From contig NZ_QKWY01000001.1 of NCBI RefSeq assembly GCF_003248355.1, forward strand, positions 1,570,001 to 1,634,000: 64,000 nt of DNA. Reading direction: 5' to 3'. The stretch comes from Streptomyces sp. AC1-42W. GTDB taxonomy: Bacteria > Actinomycetota > Actinomycetes > Streptomycetales > Streptomycetaceae. The position numbers were made by a program, and so were the translations under genes. The notes beneath the pieces are model-generated. The model had not been told where the DNA came from. It worked only from the letters and a program-made list of their open reading frames with translations, and searched no databases. This document shows positions 43,397 through 52,723 of this stretch, one piece after another (the first letter of the stretch is position 1; each line of letters starts with the position of its first letter).

Positions 43397-44734
43397 CTAT
43401 TTCTTGACGCGAACCGTCTTCGTGGAGCGCGTTTCGAGAGTCATCTCGTCCGCTTCCGCGACCTTCGCCTTCAGTCGCACAGTACCTGTCGCGGCGTCGA
43501 CGACGTCTACCACCTTCGAAAGCAGTTTCGCAGTGTCCTCGTTCCCGGACGCCGACGCCAACTGCACCGCGCGGCCGAGTTTGGCCGTCGCGCCGTCGAA
43601 GTCTCCCGACTTGCGGGCATCGAGTCCCTGCTGGATGACTTGTGCCAGTTCGGCCTGACCCGTGTAGTGCGCGACCTGCGGATTGATCGCGGTCGAGGAC
43701 GCCATGTCGTCCGTCCACACCGCCCGGACCAGCCCCTGCGAGAGGGTCTGCGGCGCCCCGCCCGCCGGGTCCGGCAGGATCAGCGAGACCCGGGCCGCGA
43801 GCATCTCCTGCCCGATGCCGGCCTCCGGCACCCGGACGCACACGTGGTAGTCGCGGGACTCGTCGCCCCAGGAGCCGGTGGGGTAGTCCCCGGCGCGCGG
43901 GCCCGCCTCGGTGCGGCGGCCGGTCAGATCGGCGACCGTCGGCGCGACCTGCTTCACGAACATGATCTCCACGCCGACCGGGGTCCACAGCCGCAGCGCC
44001 ACGTCCGCGACCTCCTTGCCCATGGCGTTCTCCATCATCCGCGTGAAGTCCGCGGCGAGCCCGGCCGGGTCGGCGACGATGTCGGCGGTGCCCAGGAGCG
44101 CCGAGGCGATCGCTGTGACTTCTTTCACCTCCCAGTCGGTGCCGACCCCGCGCGCGTCACAGGTGAACCGGCCCGCGCAGGCGTCGAGCGCCGCCCGCAG
44201 GTCCTCCGGCGCCTCGTGCTCGTTGCGCCCGTCCGTCAGCAGGATGCCGTGCCGGATGTCCACGTCGGCGGCGGCCAGCAGCCGGTCCGCCAGCCGCAGC
44301 CAGGTCCCGATCGCCGTACCGCCGCCCGCGCTCAGCCGGCGCAGCGCCTGCTTGGCCTCGGCCCGGGTCCGCGCGTCGGCGACCGCGAGCCGGCCGTTGC
44401 CCGGATAGACCTCCTTGGCCACATGCGTCCCGCCGACCACGGCGAACGAGGTGCCGTCGCGCAGGGTGTCCACGGCCGCCGCCGTCGCGTCGCGGGCGTT
44501 GCGCATCTTCGTCGGCGGGTAGTCCATCGAACCCGAGCAGTCCACCATGATCACCACGGCGGCGCCGCCGGACCGCTCCGGCGTCCCCGGCAGCGGTACG
44601 CCCCCGGTGGTGCCGCCCCCAGTCGACGTGACCGTGATGATGCCGTTGACCTCGCGGCCGCCCTCGGGCAGGAACTCGTTCTGGTACACCTCGACGGAGA
44701 ACTGCGGCACGTTCGACTTGGAGAAGTTGGCCAT
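43397..44734 (-). CDS. VWA-domain protein
   Basis: ATG 44734 follows AAGGAG and gives 445 residues; an in-frame start at 44758 lies upstream of that site. The MIDAS motif is DCSGS at 65-69, and the VWA fold continues through GILLTDGRNEH and ARGVGTDWEVKEV. A beta-rich middle domain and a helical C-terminal domain (GQAELAQVIQQGLDARKSGDFDGA) follow. Metal-dependent VWA proteins act as scaffolds for protein contacts. Its place between a PP2C phosphatase and an FHA protein suggests a phosphorylation-controlled complex. Confidence 0.9.
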   Translation of the reverse strand: MANFSKSNVPQFSVEVYQNEFLPEGGREVNGIITVTSTGGGTTGGVPLPGTPERSGGAAVVIMVDCSGSMDYPPTKMRNARDATAAAVDTLRDGTSFAVVGGTHVAKEVYPGNGRLAVADARTRAEAKQALRRLSAGGGTAIGTWLRLADRLLAAADVDIRHGILLTDGRNEHEAPEDLRAALDACAGRFTCDARGVGTDWEVKEVTAIASALLGTADIVADPAGLAADFTRMMENAMGKEVADVALRLWTPVGVEIMFVKQVAPTVADLTGRRTEAGPRAGDYPTGSWGDESRDYHVCVRVPEAGIGQEMLAARVSLILPDPAGGAPQTLSQGLVRAVWTDDMASSTAINPQVAHYTGQAELAQVIQQGLDARKSGDFDGATAKLGRAVQLASASGNEDTAKLLSKVVDVVDAATGTVRLKAKVAEADEMTLETRSTKTVRVKK

Positions 44735-44838
44735 CTGATCGGCTCCTTGAGGCTCCACCTGTCAGATGAAGACAGAGGTACAAAGGTACGGACAAAGCAT
44801 CGAAGGCAGGAGGGGGCGGACCCGCCGGTCGGTCTCCA

Positions 44839-46074
44839 TCAGGCGGAGCCTGCCCCTTGCGGGGAGACGGCGAACGGCAGCAGGGCCACTGTTACGTTGT
44901 CGTGGCCGCCGCCGTCCAGGGCGTGCCCCACCAGAGCCCGCGCCGCGCGCAGCGGATGGGCGTACGCGTCCTGCGGCACCGCGGCGGCCATCTCGGCGGC
45001 GGACTCCGCGTAGTTCCACAGGCCGTCCGTGCAGACCACCACCAGGCCCGGCCGGTCCGGCTTGAACGAGGTGGTGTGCGGCTCCAGTTCATAGGCGTCC
45101 GCGCCGAGCCAGCCGGTGATGGCGTGGGCGCGCTCGTCCGCGTACGCCTCCGCCTCGTTCATCAGGCCCGTCGCCACCATCTGCGCGGCCCACGAGTCGT
45201 CCTCGGTGAGCCGGGCGGGCGCGGTGGAGCGGTCCTCCGGCACCCAGTACACGCGGCTGTCGCCGACCCAGCCGACCACCAGCAGCCCGCTCGCCATGAC
45301 CGCGCCGACCAGCGTGCACGCCGGGGCGTTCTGGTGGCGGTGCGGATCGCGCTCCGGAACGGCCTGCTGGGCCAGCCGGTTGACCGACTCCGCCGCCGCC
45401 ACGATCGCCTCGTGCATCGCCTGCTGCGGATGCGTACCGCGCGGCAGCGACTCCAGGAGCGACTCGTTGGCCGCGCCCGCCGCCGCGGCCGACGCCTCGT
45501 CGGGCCTGCTGGCCGACGACACCCCGTCGCAGACGATCGCGACGACGGCCGCCGAACCGTCCGGCAGCACGGTCGTGGACACCGCGAACGAGTCCTCGTT
45601 GCGGTGGTGGCGCAGCCCCCGGTCGCTGACAGCGGCGACCGAACCCAGCTCCCGCTCCATGTGGTCGCGCTCGCGCGGCTGCGCGTGGCCGCAGTTCTCG
45701 CAGTAGCCGTCGCCGTCGACCCGCCCGGCCCGGCAGGCCACACAGACCGCGCCGCCGGCCGCCGGGGCCGCCGGCGGCCCGGTACGCGGATCGGGCGCGG
45801 CGCCCGGCGCGGCCAGTTCGAAGTCGGCGAAGGCGGCGGGCCCGTCGTGGCGCACCGGGGACGACGGGTCCGGCGCTGCGGCGCGCGGCGCTGCGGCCGG
45901 AGCCGGACCGGGGGCGTCCGGCGCGGCGATGGCGACCGTGGGGCGGTCGCGCGGCGGCTCAGGCACGGCCGACAGGTCGTACCCGCAGGCGCCGCAGAAC
46001 AGGTCGTCCCGCTCCAGCGGCTCCGCGCAGCCGGGGCACCTCGGCAGGGCCGTCTCCTGGTGGTTCTGCGACAT
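44839..46074 (-). CDS. PP2C-type Ser/Thr protein phosphatase with zinc ribbon
   Basis: ATG 46074 lies two bases after the kinase stop; an in-frame start at 46086 overlaps that gene. The product is 411 residues. It begins with a zinc ribbon (RCPGCAEPLERDDLFCGACG), a Pro/Ala linker with another CxxC pair near residues 103-127 (VCVACRAG, YCENCGH), then a PP2C domain with NEDSF, VCDGVSS, GDSRVYW, CTDGLW and HDNVTVA, so the metal-binding Asp residues are present. It probably removes phosphates placed by the kinase of the same operon, a standard kinase-phosphatase pairing. Confidence 0.92.
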   Translation of the reverse strand: MSQNHQETALPRCPGCAEPLERDDLFCGACGYDLSAVPEPPRDRPTVAIAAPDAPGPAPAAAPRAAAPDPSSPVRHDGPAAFADFELAAPGAAPDPRTGPPAAPAAGGAVCVACRAGRVDGDGYCENCGHAQPRERDHMERELGSVAAVSDRGLRHHRNEDSFAVSTTVLPDGSAAVVAIVCDGVSSASRPDEASAAAAGAANESLLESLPRGTHPQQAMHEAIVAAAESVNRLAQQAVPERDPHRHQNAPACTLVGAVMASGLLVVGWVGDSRVYWVPEDRSTAPARLTEDDSWAAQMVATGLMNEAEAYADERAHAITGWLGADAYELEPHTTSFKPDRPGLVVVCTDGLWNYAESAAEMAAAVPQDAYAHPLRAARALVGHALDGGGHDNVTVALLPFAVSPQGAGSA

Positions 46075-46076
46075 GT

Positions 46077-48872
46077 TCACACCCACGTTCGGGGGCGGAA
46101 GCGGTTGGCCCGTTCCACCAGTTCGATCCTCTCGTCGCCGGGCTCGGCGAGCCGGGCGAGCATCCGGTACGCACGCTCCAGACCGAAACGCAGACCGCGC
46201 TCGTCCAGCTCGCTGCCCAGCAGCGTCGCCGGGCGCGGCCCCGCCTGCGCGGCGGGCTGCGGGCCGGACGGGCTACCGGAGAGTACCCAGTCGAGCGCCG
46301 AGCCGAGTACCTCGGTCGCGAGCCTCTCCCGCCGGACCGCGTCGAGCCCGAGCCCGGTGAGCCCCGACACCTGGGCCGCCGCCGCCGTCAGGTCCGCCAT
46401 CAGCGGTTCGTCCGGGGCGCGTTCGCGCAGCCGGGCCCGGACGGCCGCGATCCGGGCCGCCGTGTAGTGGATCGACGCCTCCGGCACCGACTCCAGCGTC
46501 CGGACGGCCGCGTTCCGGTCACCGGCCGCGATCTGCACGCGGGCCAGGCCGAACGCCGCGCTCACGAAGCTGGGATCGGTCAGCCAGACCAGCCGGTAGT
46601 ACTCGGCGGCGTTGTCCAGCTGGCCCAGGACCTCCGCGCAGATGCCCAGGGCCAGCTTCGGCGCGGGCTCGCCGGGGAACGCGTCGTACACCGCGTCGAA
46701 CGACAGCGCCGCGTTCTCGTTGGCCCCGGTCACCAGCGAGGTGAGGCCCCGGTACCAGACGACGCGCCAGTCGTCCGCGTGCTGTCCCTCCAGCTCGCCC
46801 AGGGTCTTCGCCGCCGCACCGAGGTCGCCCATCTCCAGGTGGGCCCGCAGCTCGCGCAGCCGGGTCTCCAGCGAGGCGGCCGGCACCGCCTGCAACGCGG
46901 CGATCAGCTCGGCCGGCGCCGACGCCATCACCCCGGCCAGGAAACCGGCGTTGGGGTCGTTCGCGTCGACACGCGGCACGGGCAGCGCCAGCGAGGTCCC
47001 GCGTACGTCGAGCCCGGCGAGCCGGGGCGCGCCGCCCACCGCCACCGCGGGCGCGGCGCCGGGGGAGGGGGCCGGGAGCGGGCTGCGCGGCGCCGGAACA
47101 CTGGCCGCCGGCGCGTACGGCAGCGGGCCCGAGCCGGTGCCCGCGCCACCCGGCGTACGGACGTGGGTGGCGGCCGACGGCACCGGCGCCGCGCCCGCGG
47201 GCGACGGGGCGGGCCCGGCGGGCAGCGCCCCCGGCATCCCGCCGGGCGGGGTCACGGCGGCGGGCGCGGCCGGCGCCCCGGCGCCCGCGGCGCCCTTCCG
47301 GCGGCCGAAGCGCCCGCCGGACGCGGCGGCCCTGGCGCCCAGGCGCGACACCTCGCCCGCGCCGTTCGCGAACAGCTCCGTGTCGGTGACCCGCAGCTCA
47401 CCGCCGAACAGCGTGGACAGCGCCGGACGCGGACGCCCGCTCTGCAGGGACACCACCTCCCGCAGCACACCCGTCAGCTGCTCCGCCATCTCCGCCGCCG
47501 AGGCGAACCGGCGGGCCGGGTCCGGGTCGGTCGCCCGCACCAGGAGCCGGTAGAACGACTCGTAGGTCCGGAACACCTCGATGTTGTCCGGGTCCGGCAG
47601 CGAGTCCACGAAGACGTTCGTGTACCCCTGGAAGTCGAAGGTCAGCACGGCGAGCGTCCGGGCCACCGTGTACAGGTCGGAGGCGACCGACGGGCCCAGC
47701 TCCGCGACCTCGGGGGCCTGGTAGCCGACGGTGCCGTAGATCGCCGACTCCTCGTCGTCCATCCGGCGGACCGCGCCCATGTCGATGAGCTTCAGCTGGT
47801 CCTCGGTCTGGATCGCGTTGTCCACCTTGAAGTCGCAGTACAGCAGGTTGCGGCTGTGCAGATGGCCCAGCGCCTCCAGCGCCTCGATGCCGAACGCGCA
47901 CGCCTGCTCCACCGGCAGCGGATCGCGCTTCCCGGCCGGGGTGCGGCGCTCGTTGGCGATCTCCTTGAGCGACTTGCCGCCGACGTACTCCATGACGATG
48001 TAGCCGTCGAGCGAACCGGTCCGCTGGTCCAGGTGCTCCACGAAGTTGTAGATGCGCACGATGTTGGAGTGCTCGATCTCGGCGAGGAACCGCCGCTCCG
48101 ATATCGCCGCCGCCATCGCGTCCTGGTCGCCCGTGTCCAGCAGGCCCTTGAGCACCACCCACCGGTCGGACACGGCCCGGTCCACCGCGAGGTACACCCA
48201 GCCGAGCCCGCCGTGCGCCAGACAGCCCGCGACCTCGTACTGCCCGTGCACCACGTCGCCCGCTTCGAGCTTGGGCACGAAGGAGTACGGGTGGCCGCAC
48301 TTGGTGCAGAACCCCTCGGTGCGGCCCGGCCGCTCGCCCCGCGCCCGGCCCACCGGAGCCCCGCAGTCCGACCGCGAGCAGAACCGCTTGCGCTCGGGCA
48401 CCTCCGGGTTCTCCATGACGGCCGTACGCGGATCGGGGCGCGGCACGTCCGGTACCTGCACCAGGCCCGCGCCCAGCCGGTTGCGGCCCGAGGAGTTGGT
48501 CGACCTGGCGGAGGAGCGCACCGAGACCGAATGCGCGGTGGCCGCGCCGGACAGCGACCGCGAGAGCCGCCCCGACACCGAGCGCCGCGACGTCGAGGAC
48601 CGGGACGAGGAGCGCGAGGACGCCCGCGACGAGGACTGCGAACCGCTGCGCGCCGACGAGCTGTTCGACCCGCGGCTGCCCCGGCCGCCCACCGCGACCC
48701 CGGTCGGCGGCGAACCGACCATCCCATCCCCAAGTTCTCGGCTTCGCTCGAACAGGGGAGACCCCACTGGCGACACGACGGGCGCCAGACCGCAGGTGTC
48801 GCAGTACAGCTCACCGCCGCCCATGTCCTCGTAGCTGCCCTCGCACGCGGGGCGCTGGCACTGCGTACTCAT
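46077..48872 (-). CDS. pknG: PknG-type Ser/Thr protein kinase with TPR domain
   Basis: ATG 48872 overlaps the previous stop (ATGA) and gives 931 residues. Order: a zinc ribbon (Cys5, 10, 24, 27), a Ser/Arg-rich low-complexity stretch (68-120), a rubredoxin-like metal site (CSRSDC and CTKC, 165-192), and a kinase domain (about 210-490). The kinase has the glycine loop AHGGLGWVYLA, Lys242, Asp347 in YCDFKVDN, and DMG in place of DFG (364-366). A Pro/Ala linker and a TPR-like C-terminus follow (AALQAVPAASLETRLRELRAHLEMGD). This is the PknG architecture. In mycobacteria and corynebacteria PknG phosphorylates GarA/OdhI to control 2-oxoglutarate metabolism after GlnX/GlnH sensing; both partners are encoded upstream here. 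Confidence 0.92.
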   Translation of the reverse strand: MSTQCQRPACEGSYEDMGGGELYCDTCGLAPVVSPVGSPLFERSRELGDGMVGSPPTGVAVGGRGSRGSNSSSARSGSQSSSRASSRSSSRSSTSRRSVSGRLSRSLSGAATAHSVSVRSSARSTNSSGRNRLGAGLVQVPDVPRPDPRTAVMENPEVPERKRFCSRSDCGAPVGRARGERPGRTEGFCTKCGHPYSFVPKLEAGDVVHGQYEVAGCLAHGGLGWVYLAVDRAVSDRWVVLKGLLDTGDQDAMAAAISERRFLAEIEHSNIVRIYNFVEHLDQRTGSLDGYIVMEYVGGKSLKEIANERRTPAGKRDPLPVEQACAFGIEALEALGHLHSRNLLYCDFKVDNAIQTEDQLKLIDMGAVRRMDDEESAIYGTVGYQAPEVAELGPSVASDLYTVARTLAVLTFDFQGYTNVFVDSLPDPDNIEVFRTYESFYRLLVRATDPDPARRFASAAEMAEQLTGVLREVVSLQSGRPRPALSTLFGGELRVTDTELFANGAGEVSRLGARAAASGGRFGRRKGAAGAGAPAAPAAVTPPGGMPGALPAGPAPSPAGAAPVPSAATHVRTPGGAGTGSGPLPYAPAASVPAPRSPLPAPSPGAAPAVAVGGAPRLAGLDVRGTSLALPVPRVDANDPNAGFLAGVMASAPAELIAALQAVPAASLETRLRELRAHLEMGDLGAAAKTLGELEGQHADDWRVVWYRGLTSLVTGANENAALSFDAVYDAFPGEPAPKLALGICAEVLGQLDNAAEYYRLVWLTDPSFVSAAFGLARVQIAAGDRNAAVRTLESVPEASIHYTAARIAAVRARLRERAPDEPLMADLTAAAAQVSGLTGLGLDAVRRERLATEVLGSALDWVLSGSPSGPQPAAQAGPRPATLLGSELDERGLRFGLERAYRMLARLAEPGDERIELVERANRFRPRTWV

Positions 48873-50200
48873 GTTCGTTCCCCCTCTTCGCCCCGCCGTC
48901 TCGACGGGACGTCCAGCTGCTCCAGCGCCGCGTCCTGGTAGCGCCGCACCGCCTGCGCGGCCACCCGCAGATCGCACGGGGCGCTCCACAGCATCCGCCG
49001 CGCCGCGTCGTACCGCTCGATCAGGACCGGGTCCTCGGCCAGGCCGTTGCGGGCCACCTTCGCCTTGTACGCGTCGAGTCGGCCGCGCAGCTCCGCCCGG
49101 ACGGCCAGCGGCGCGGTCACCGCCGTCAACTGCTCGCGGGCCCGCAGCAACTCCTCCTCCGCCTCCCGCTCCAGCGCCTCCAGCAGCGGGGACAGCCGGT
49201 GCCAGCGGGCGTGCCTGCGGTACTCCGACGCGGCGGCCAGCCGTTCCTGGAGGGCGGTCGGCGGGCCGTTGACCACCGGCACCTCCGACGCCGCGATCTT
49301 GGCCAGCACCTCGCCGCGCGCCGTCCGCGCCTCGGCCAGCGTGCGGTCGGCGCGGGAGAGCACGTCGCGCAGGTGCACCAGCCGCTGCTCGGCGTCCTGC
49401 CGCACCGCGAGCACCGCCTCGACCTCGCGCCGTACGTCCTCCAGGGCCCGCGCCGCGCGGTCGTAGCGTGTCGTGTCCGGGCGCCCGCCGCCGGGCGCCG
49501 CGCTGCCCGGCCCCGGCAGCCAGAACGCCAGCGGGTCCGCGATCACCTGGGCGCGCAGCGTGCCCAGCTCCTCGGTGATCGCCTCCAGCTCGTCGCCCGC
49601 CGGATGCTCACCGGGCCGTACGCCCACCGAGTGCGCCAGCGAGTGCGTGCGGCGCAGCTCGGCGGCGAGCAGGTCTATCCGGGCGGGCATCGCCGACCAC
49701 ACCGTGTCCGACGCCACCACCATGTCCAGGGCGCTCGCGTACAGCCGGTTCATCCGGGCGACCAGCTCCTCCAGCGTGAACCGCTCGGAGAGCCGGGCCG
49801 GGCCGGTGACGGACGGGTCGTGCCCGGCGGCGGCGTGCGCCACGGTGACCCCCTGGCCGCGCAGCAGCTCGGTCAGGACCGTCAGATCCTCGCGGTTGGG
49901 GTGGCGGCGCCTGGCCCGCACCTCGCGCGCCTGGTCGAGCACGCCCGCGTACGCCTCGAAGTAGCTCCACAGCAGGGTGACCGACCGCTCGGTGACGGCC
50001 CATCGTTCCCGGGTGACGCCGGACAGCTCGGCGCCCTCCAGGAGCCTGCGGCCCGCGTGGTCCTGGAGGGCGAGGAGCGAGGTCTCGATCGCCTCGTGCT
50101 CCGCGCCGAGCCGGGCCAGCGCACGGTCGGCCTCGTCCCGGTCCATGACCGGGCCGGGGGGCCGGGCCGCGTAGCCGGGGAAGGGGCCAGCGACGCCCAT
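48869..50200 (-). CDS. Coiled-coil protein of the PknG operon, 443 residues
   Basis: ATG 50200 follows AGAGGTGATCG. The product is largely helical: DRDEADRALARLGAEHEAIE at residue 20, then long Arg/Glu/Ala helices up to LREVEAVLAVRQDAEQRL-like segments (ALEDVRREVEAVLAVRQDA), then DEQLTAVTAPLAVRAELRGRL-type sequence at the end. No enzymatic motif or membrane span was recognised. It lies between glnH and pknG and overlaps the kinase start, so it is probably an adaptor or a substrate of the pathway; that is inference from position. Confidence 0.7.
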   Translation of the reverse strand: MGVAGPFPGYAARPPGPVMDRDEADRALARLGAEHEAIETSLLALQDHAGRRLLEGAELSGVTRERWAVTERSVTLLWSYFEAYAGVLDQAREVRARRRHPNREDLTVLTELLRGQGVTVAHAAAGHDPSVTGPARLSERFTLEELVARMNRLYASALDMVVASDTVWSAMPARIDLLAAELRRTHSLAHSVGVRPGEHPAGDELEAITEELGTLRAQVIADPLAFWLPGPGSAAPGGGRPDTTRYDRAARALEDVRREVEAVLAVRQDAEQRLVHLRDVLSRADRTLAEARTARGEVLAKIAASEVPVVNGPPTALQERLAAASEYRRHARWHRLSPLLEALEREAEEELLRAREQLTAVTAPLAVRAELRGRLDAYKAKVARNGLAEDPVLIERYDAARRMLWSAPCDLRVAAQAVRRYQDAALEQLDVPSRRRGEEGERT

Positions 50201-50267
50201 CGATCACCTCTCCGCTCTCCCTGCCGGCCGGGGCCCGCAGGATCAGTGCCGCCGCCCTCGGACGGAT

Positions 50268-51311
50268 CTAGTCCCGGTACTTCGGTGCCGGCGGCGCCTC
50301 GATCCCCGGCAGGCCGCCCTCCAGCCACGCGCGGTACGACTTCATCCAGCGGCTGTCCGAGCCGCCCGCGCGGTAGCCCTCCAGCACCTTGTTGACCCGC
50401 GCCACCAGATCGTCCGCGCCCTTCTTCGCCGCCACGCCGTAGTACTCGGTGGTGAACGGGTCGCCCTTCAGCTCCACGGCCGGGTCCTGGGCGGCCTGGC
50501 CGGCGGCCAGCGCGTTGTCCGTGACGACCGCGTCCACCTCGCCCAGCTGGAGCCGCACCAGGCAGTCCAGCTGGTTGGGGACGGTCAGCCGGTCCCGGTC
50601 GGCCGCCGTGCCGTCGGCCTCGTCCTTGTAGACCGAGCCGAACGACTCCTTCTCCAGCGCCTCGTACGCCGTGGAGCCCTCGGCGGTGCAGACCCGCTTG
50701 CCGGCCAGCGTGGAGTTGAACCCGGTGATCGAGTGGTCCTCCTTCGCGGCGAGGACCTGCTGGCCGGCCTGGAAGTAGGCCGTCGAGAACGACACCTGCT
50801 TCAGCCGGGCGCAGTTGATCGTCATCGTCCGCACGACGACGTCCACCTTGTCGTTCTCCAGCGCGGCGATGCGCTGATTGGTCGGGATGGCCCGGAAGAT
50901 CACCTTGTCGCCGTCCCCGAGGATGTCCTCGGCGATCGCCCGCACCAGGTCGATGTCGAAGCCCTCCAGATGACCGGACTCCGGATTGCGGAAGCCCCAC
51001 TGGAAGCTGTTCTGGTCGACGCCCGCGATGAGCTTGCCGCGCTCCTTGATCTTCCTGACCGCGTCCCCGTCCACCGTGCCCGGCCGCAGACTCGCCTCCG
51101 GCTCCGTGCACGTGCCGGCGCGCGCCTGCACGGCGCGCGCCGCGCCCGGCCCCGTCATCCGGGGGCCGAAGACGTCGTCGCCGTCGTGGGACAGCGGCAG
51201 CACGGTCAGCGACGCCGTCAGCGCGCAGGCCGCGGCCATCGCCGTCACCCCGCCCCAGCCACGCAGCCGGCGCAGCGGTCCGCGGCCCGTCCTCGGGTCC
51301 TTCGCTGTCAT
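50268..51311 (-). CDS. glnH: GlnH-like solute-binding protein
   Basis: ATG 51311 gives 347 residues. An N-terminal membrane-anchor or signal segment (GWGGVTAMAAACALTASLTVL) has a weak lipobox at Cys29. A periplasmic amino-acid-binding fold of the glutamine-binding type follows (KIKERGKLIAGVDQNSFQWGFRN, EGFDIDLVRAIAEDI, FSTAYFQAGQQVLA). No permease or ATPase gene is adjacent, but a GlnX-like gene is. In mycobacteria GlnH senses Asp/Glu and signals through GlnX to PknG, so a sensing rather than transport role is inferred. Confidence 0.88.
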   Translation of the reverse strand: MTAKDPRTGRGPLRRLRGWGGVTAMAAACALTASLTVLPLSHDGDDVFGPRMTGPGAARAVQARAGTCTEPEASLRPGTVDGDAVRKIKERGKLIAGVDQNSFQWGFRNPESGHLEGFDIDLVRAIAEDILGDGDKVIFRAIPTNQRIAALENDKVDVVVRTMTINCARLKQVSFSTAYFQAGQQVLAAKEDHSITGFNSTLAGKRVCTAEGSTAYEALEKESFGSVYKDEADGTAADRDRLTVPNQLDCLVRLQLGEVDAVVTDNALAAGQAAQDPAVELKGDPFTTEYYGVAAKKGADDLVARVNKVLEGYRAGGSDSRWMKSYRAWLEGGLPGIEAPPAPKYRD

Positions 51312-51322
51312 CGCTCCCCCTG

Positions 51323-52723
51323 TCACCGGAACTCCGAGAGCCTGCGGTTGACGCCGGTGATCGCCGCCACCGCGCCCAGCACGGCCAGCACCGCCGCGCC
51401 CACGGGCAGGCCGCCCAGGGCGTCGCGGCCGTCCCGCGCGGCACGGGTGAACTCGCTCTGCTCGTGCGCCAGGGCGTCGCGCAGCGCGTCGTCCACCTTC
51501 TTGAAGGACTCTCCGGTGGAATTCTCCTGGCCGATGATCTGCTCCAGCGCGGACTCGTAGTCCCCGGCGTCGTCGGTCTTCCGGGCGGTACGGTGCCGGG
51601 CCTGCCACTCCGTGACCGCGGCGGCCGCCGCGGCGACCGGCTTGCCGCCCTCGGTGTCCCCGGTCTCGTCGGCCAGCTTCGCCGCCGCGGCCAGCTCCTC
51701 GCCGAGCGCCTTCATGCCCGCCGCGTAATCGGTCTCGTACTTGTCGTTCCTGCCGTCCGCGGTGAGCACCGCGCCGCGGGCCACCACCGTCAGGTTCTCG
51801 TCGGCGCGCGCCTTCAGCGAGTCGATGCGCGCCCGGTTGAGCACGTCCATCGACTGCTGCCCGTGCGCGTCGGCCTCCGCCAGATCGGCCCTGGCCACCG
51901 TGTGCCCCACGGCCAGCCACAGCAGCAGCACCGTCGCCGCGGCGGTCGCCGCCAGCAGCCCCTGGTTGAACACCCGGTTCGTCTGCCGGTAGTTGCGCCG
52001 CTGCGCCCACACCAGCGCGGCCAGCGCGATCACCCCGGCGGCCACCGAGAACAGCGGCCAGGCCCGCGCGGAGCCGTGGTCCGCCTCCAGCCGGCCGGTC
52101 TCCGCCGCGTACAGCCGCTCGGCGGCCGGCAGCAGCTCACCGGACATCTGCTGGTTCGCGTACCGCAGGTAGGCGCCGCCCAGCGGAAGGCCCTGCCGGT
52201 TGTTGGCGCGGGCCCGCTCGATCAGGCCCGTGTAGCGCGGCAGCCCCTCGTTGAGCGTGGTGATCTCGCGGCCCGACGCCGAGGACGCCTCCGTGTTCGC
52301 CGCGGCCTTCACCAGCAGCCGGGACGCCTCCTCGATGTCCTTCACATACTGCTCGTGCACCGCGCGCGGCTCCTGCGGACCGGCCAGGAAGCCGCTCGCC
52401 GCCGCCGCGTCCGCGTCCGCCAGCGAGCGGTAGATGCCCGCCGCGTCCGCGCTGAGCGGCTGGCTGCGCTCCACCACATCGTCGGCGGCGTCACCCCGGC
52501 CGCTGATCTCGAACGCCGTCACCGCCCCGAACGCCAGGACCAGCAGCGCCAGGACGGCCCCGATGATCCGCAGCCGGCCCGGTTCGGTGGTGGCCGCGGC
52601 GCGCATCCGCCCGGCCAGGGCCGCACGGGCGCCGGGCCGCGGCGGCACGGGTACGGCCGCAGGCGCGGGCGGCTGCCCCGGAGCGCGGTGCGGCGCCTGG
52701 CGCGCACTCGGCGGGTGTGTCAC
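51323..52723 (-). CDS. glnX: GlnX-like four-helix membrane sensor
   Basis: GTG 52723 follows GGGGGAGG, giving 466 residues; the open frame upstream to 52843 is not conserved in character. After a Pro-rich cytoplasmic start there is a helix at about 52-70 (IIGAVLALLVLAFGAV), an extracellular helical domain (about 75-225), two central membrane helices (FSVAAGVIALAALVW, LLAATAAATVLLLWLAVGH), a second extracellular domain and a final helix (GAAVLAVLGAVAAIT). This is the topology of GlnX, the link between GlnH and PknG. It is the first gene of the seven-gene operon. Confidence 0.85.
   Translation of the reverse strand: MTHPPSARQAPHRAPGQPPAPAAVPVPPRPGARAALAGRMRAAATTEPGRLRIIGAVLALLVLAFGAVTAFEISGRGDAADDVVERSQPLSADAAGIYRSLADADAAAASGFLAGPQEPRAVHEQYVKDIEEASRLLVKAAANTEASSASGREITTLNEGLPRYTGLIERARANNRQGLPLGGAYLRYANQQMSGELLPAAERLYAAETGRLEADHGSARAWPLFSVAAGVIALAALVWAQRRNYRQTNRVFNQGLLAATAAATVLLLWLAVGHTVARADLAEADAHGQQSMDVLNRARIDSLKARADENLTVVARGAVLTADGRNDKYETDYAAGMKALGEELAAAAKLADETGDTEGGKPVAAAAAAVTEWQARHRTARKTDDAGDYESALEQIIGQENSTGESFKKVDDALRDALAHEQSEFTRAARDGRDALGGLPVGAAVLAVLGAVAAITGVNRRLSEFR

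Noticed and set aside
41699..48941. Plus-strand open frames of up to 1104 codons opposite the signalling operon
   Set aside because: Low-complexity Arg/Gly/Val sequence without motifs; the kinase, PP2C, VWA and FHA motifs are on the minus strand.
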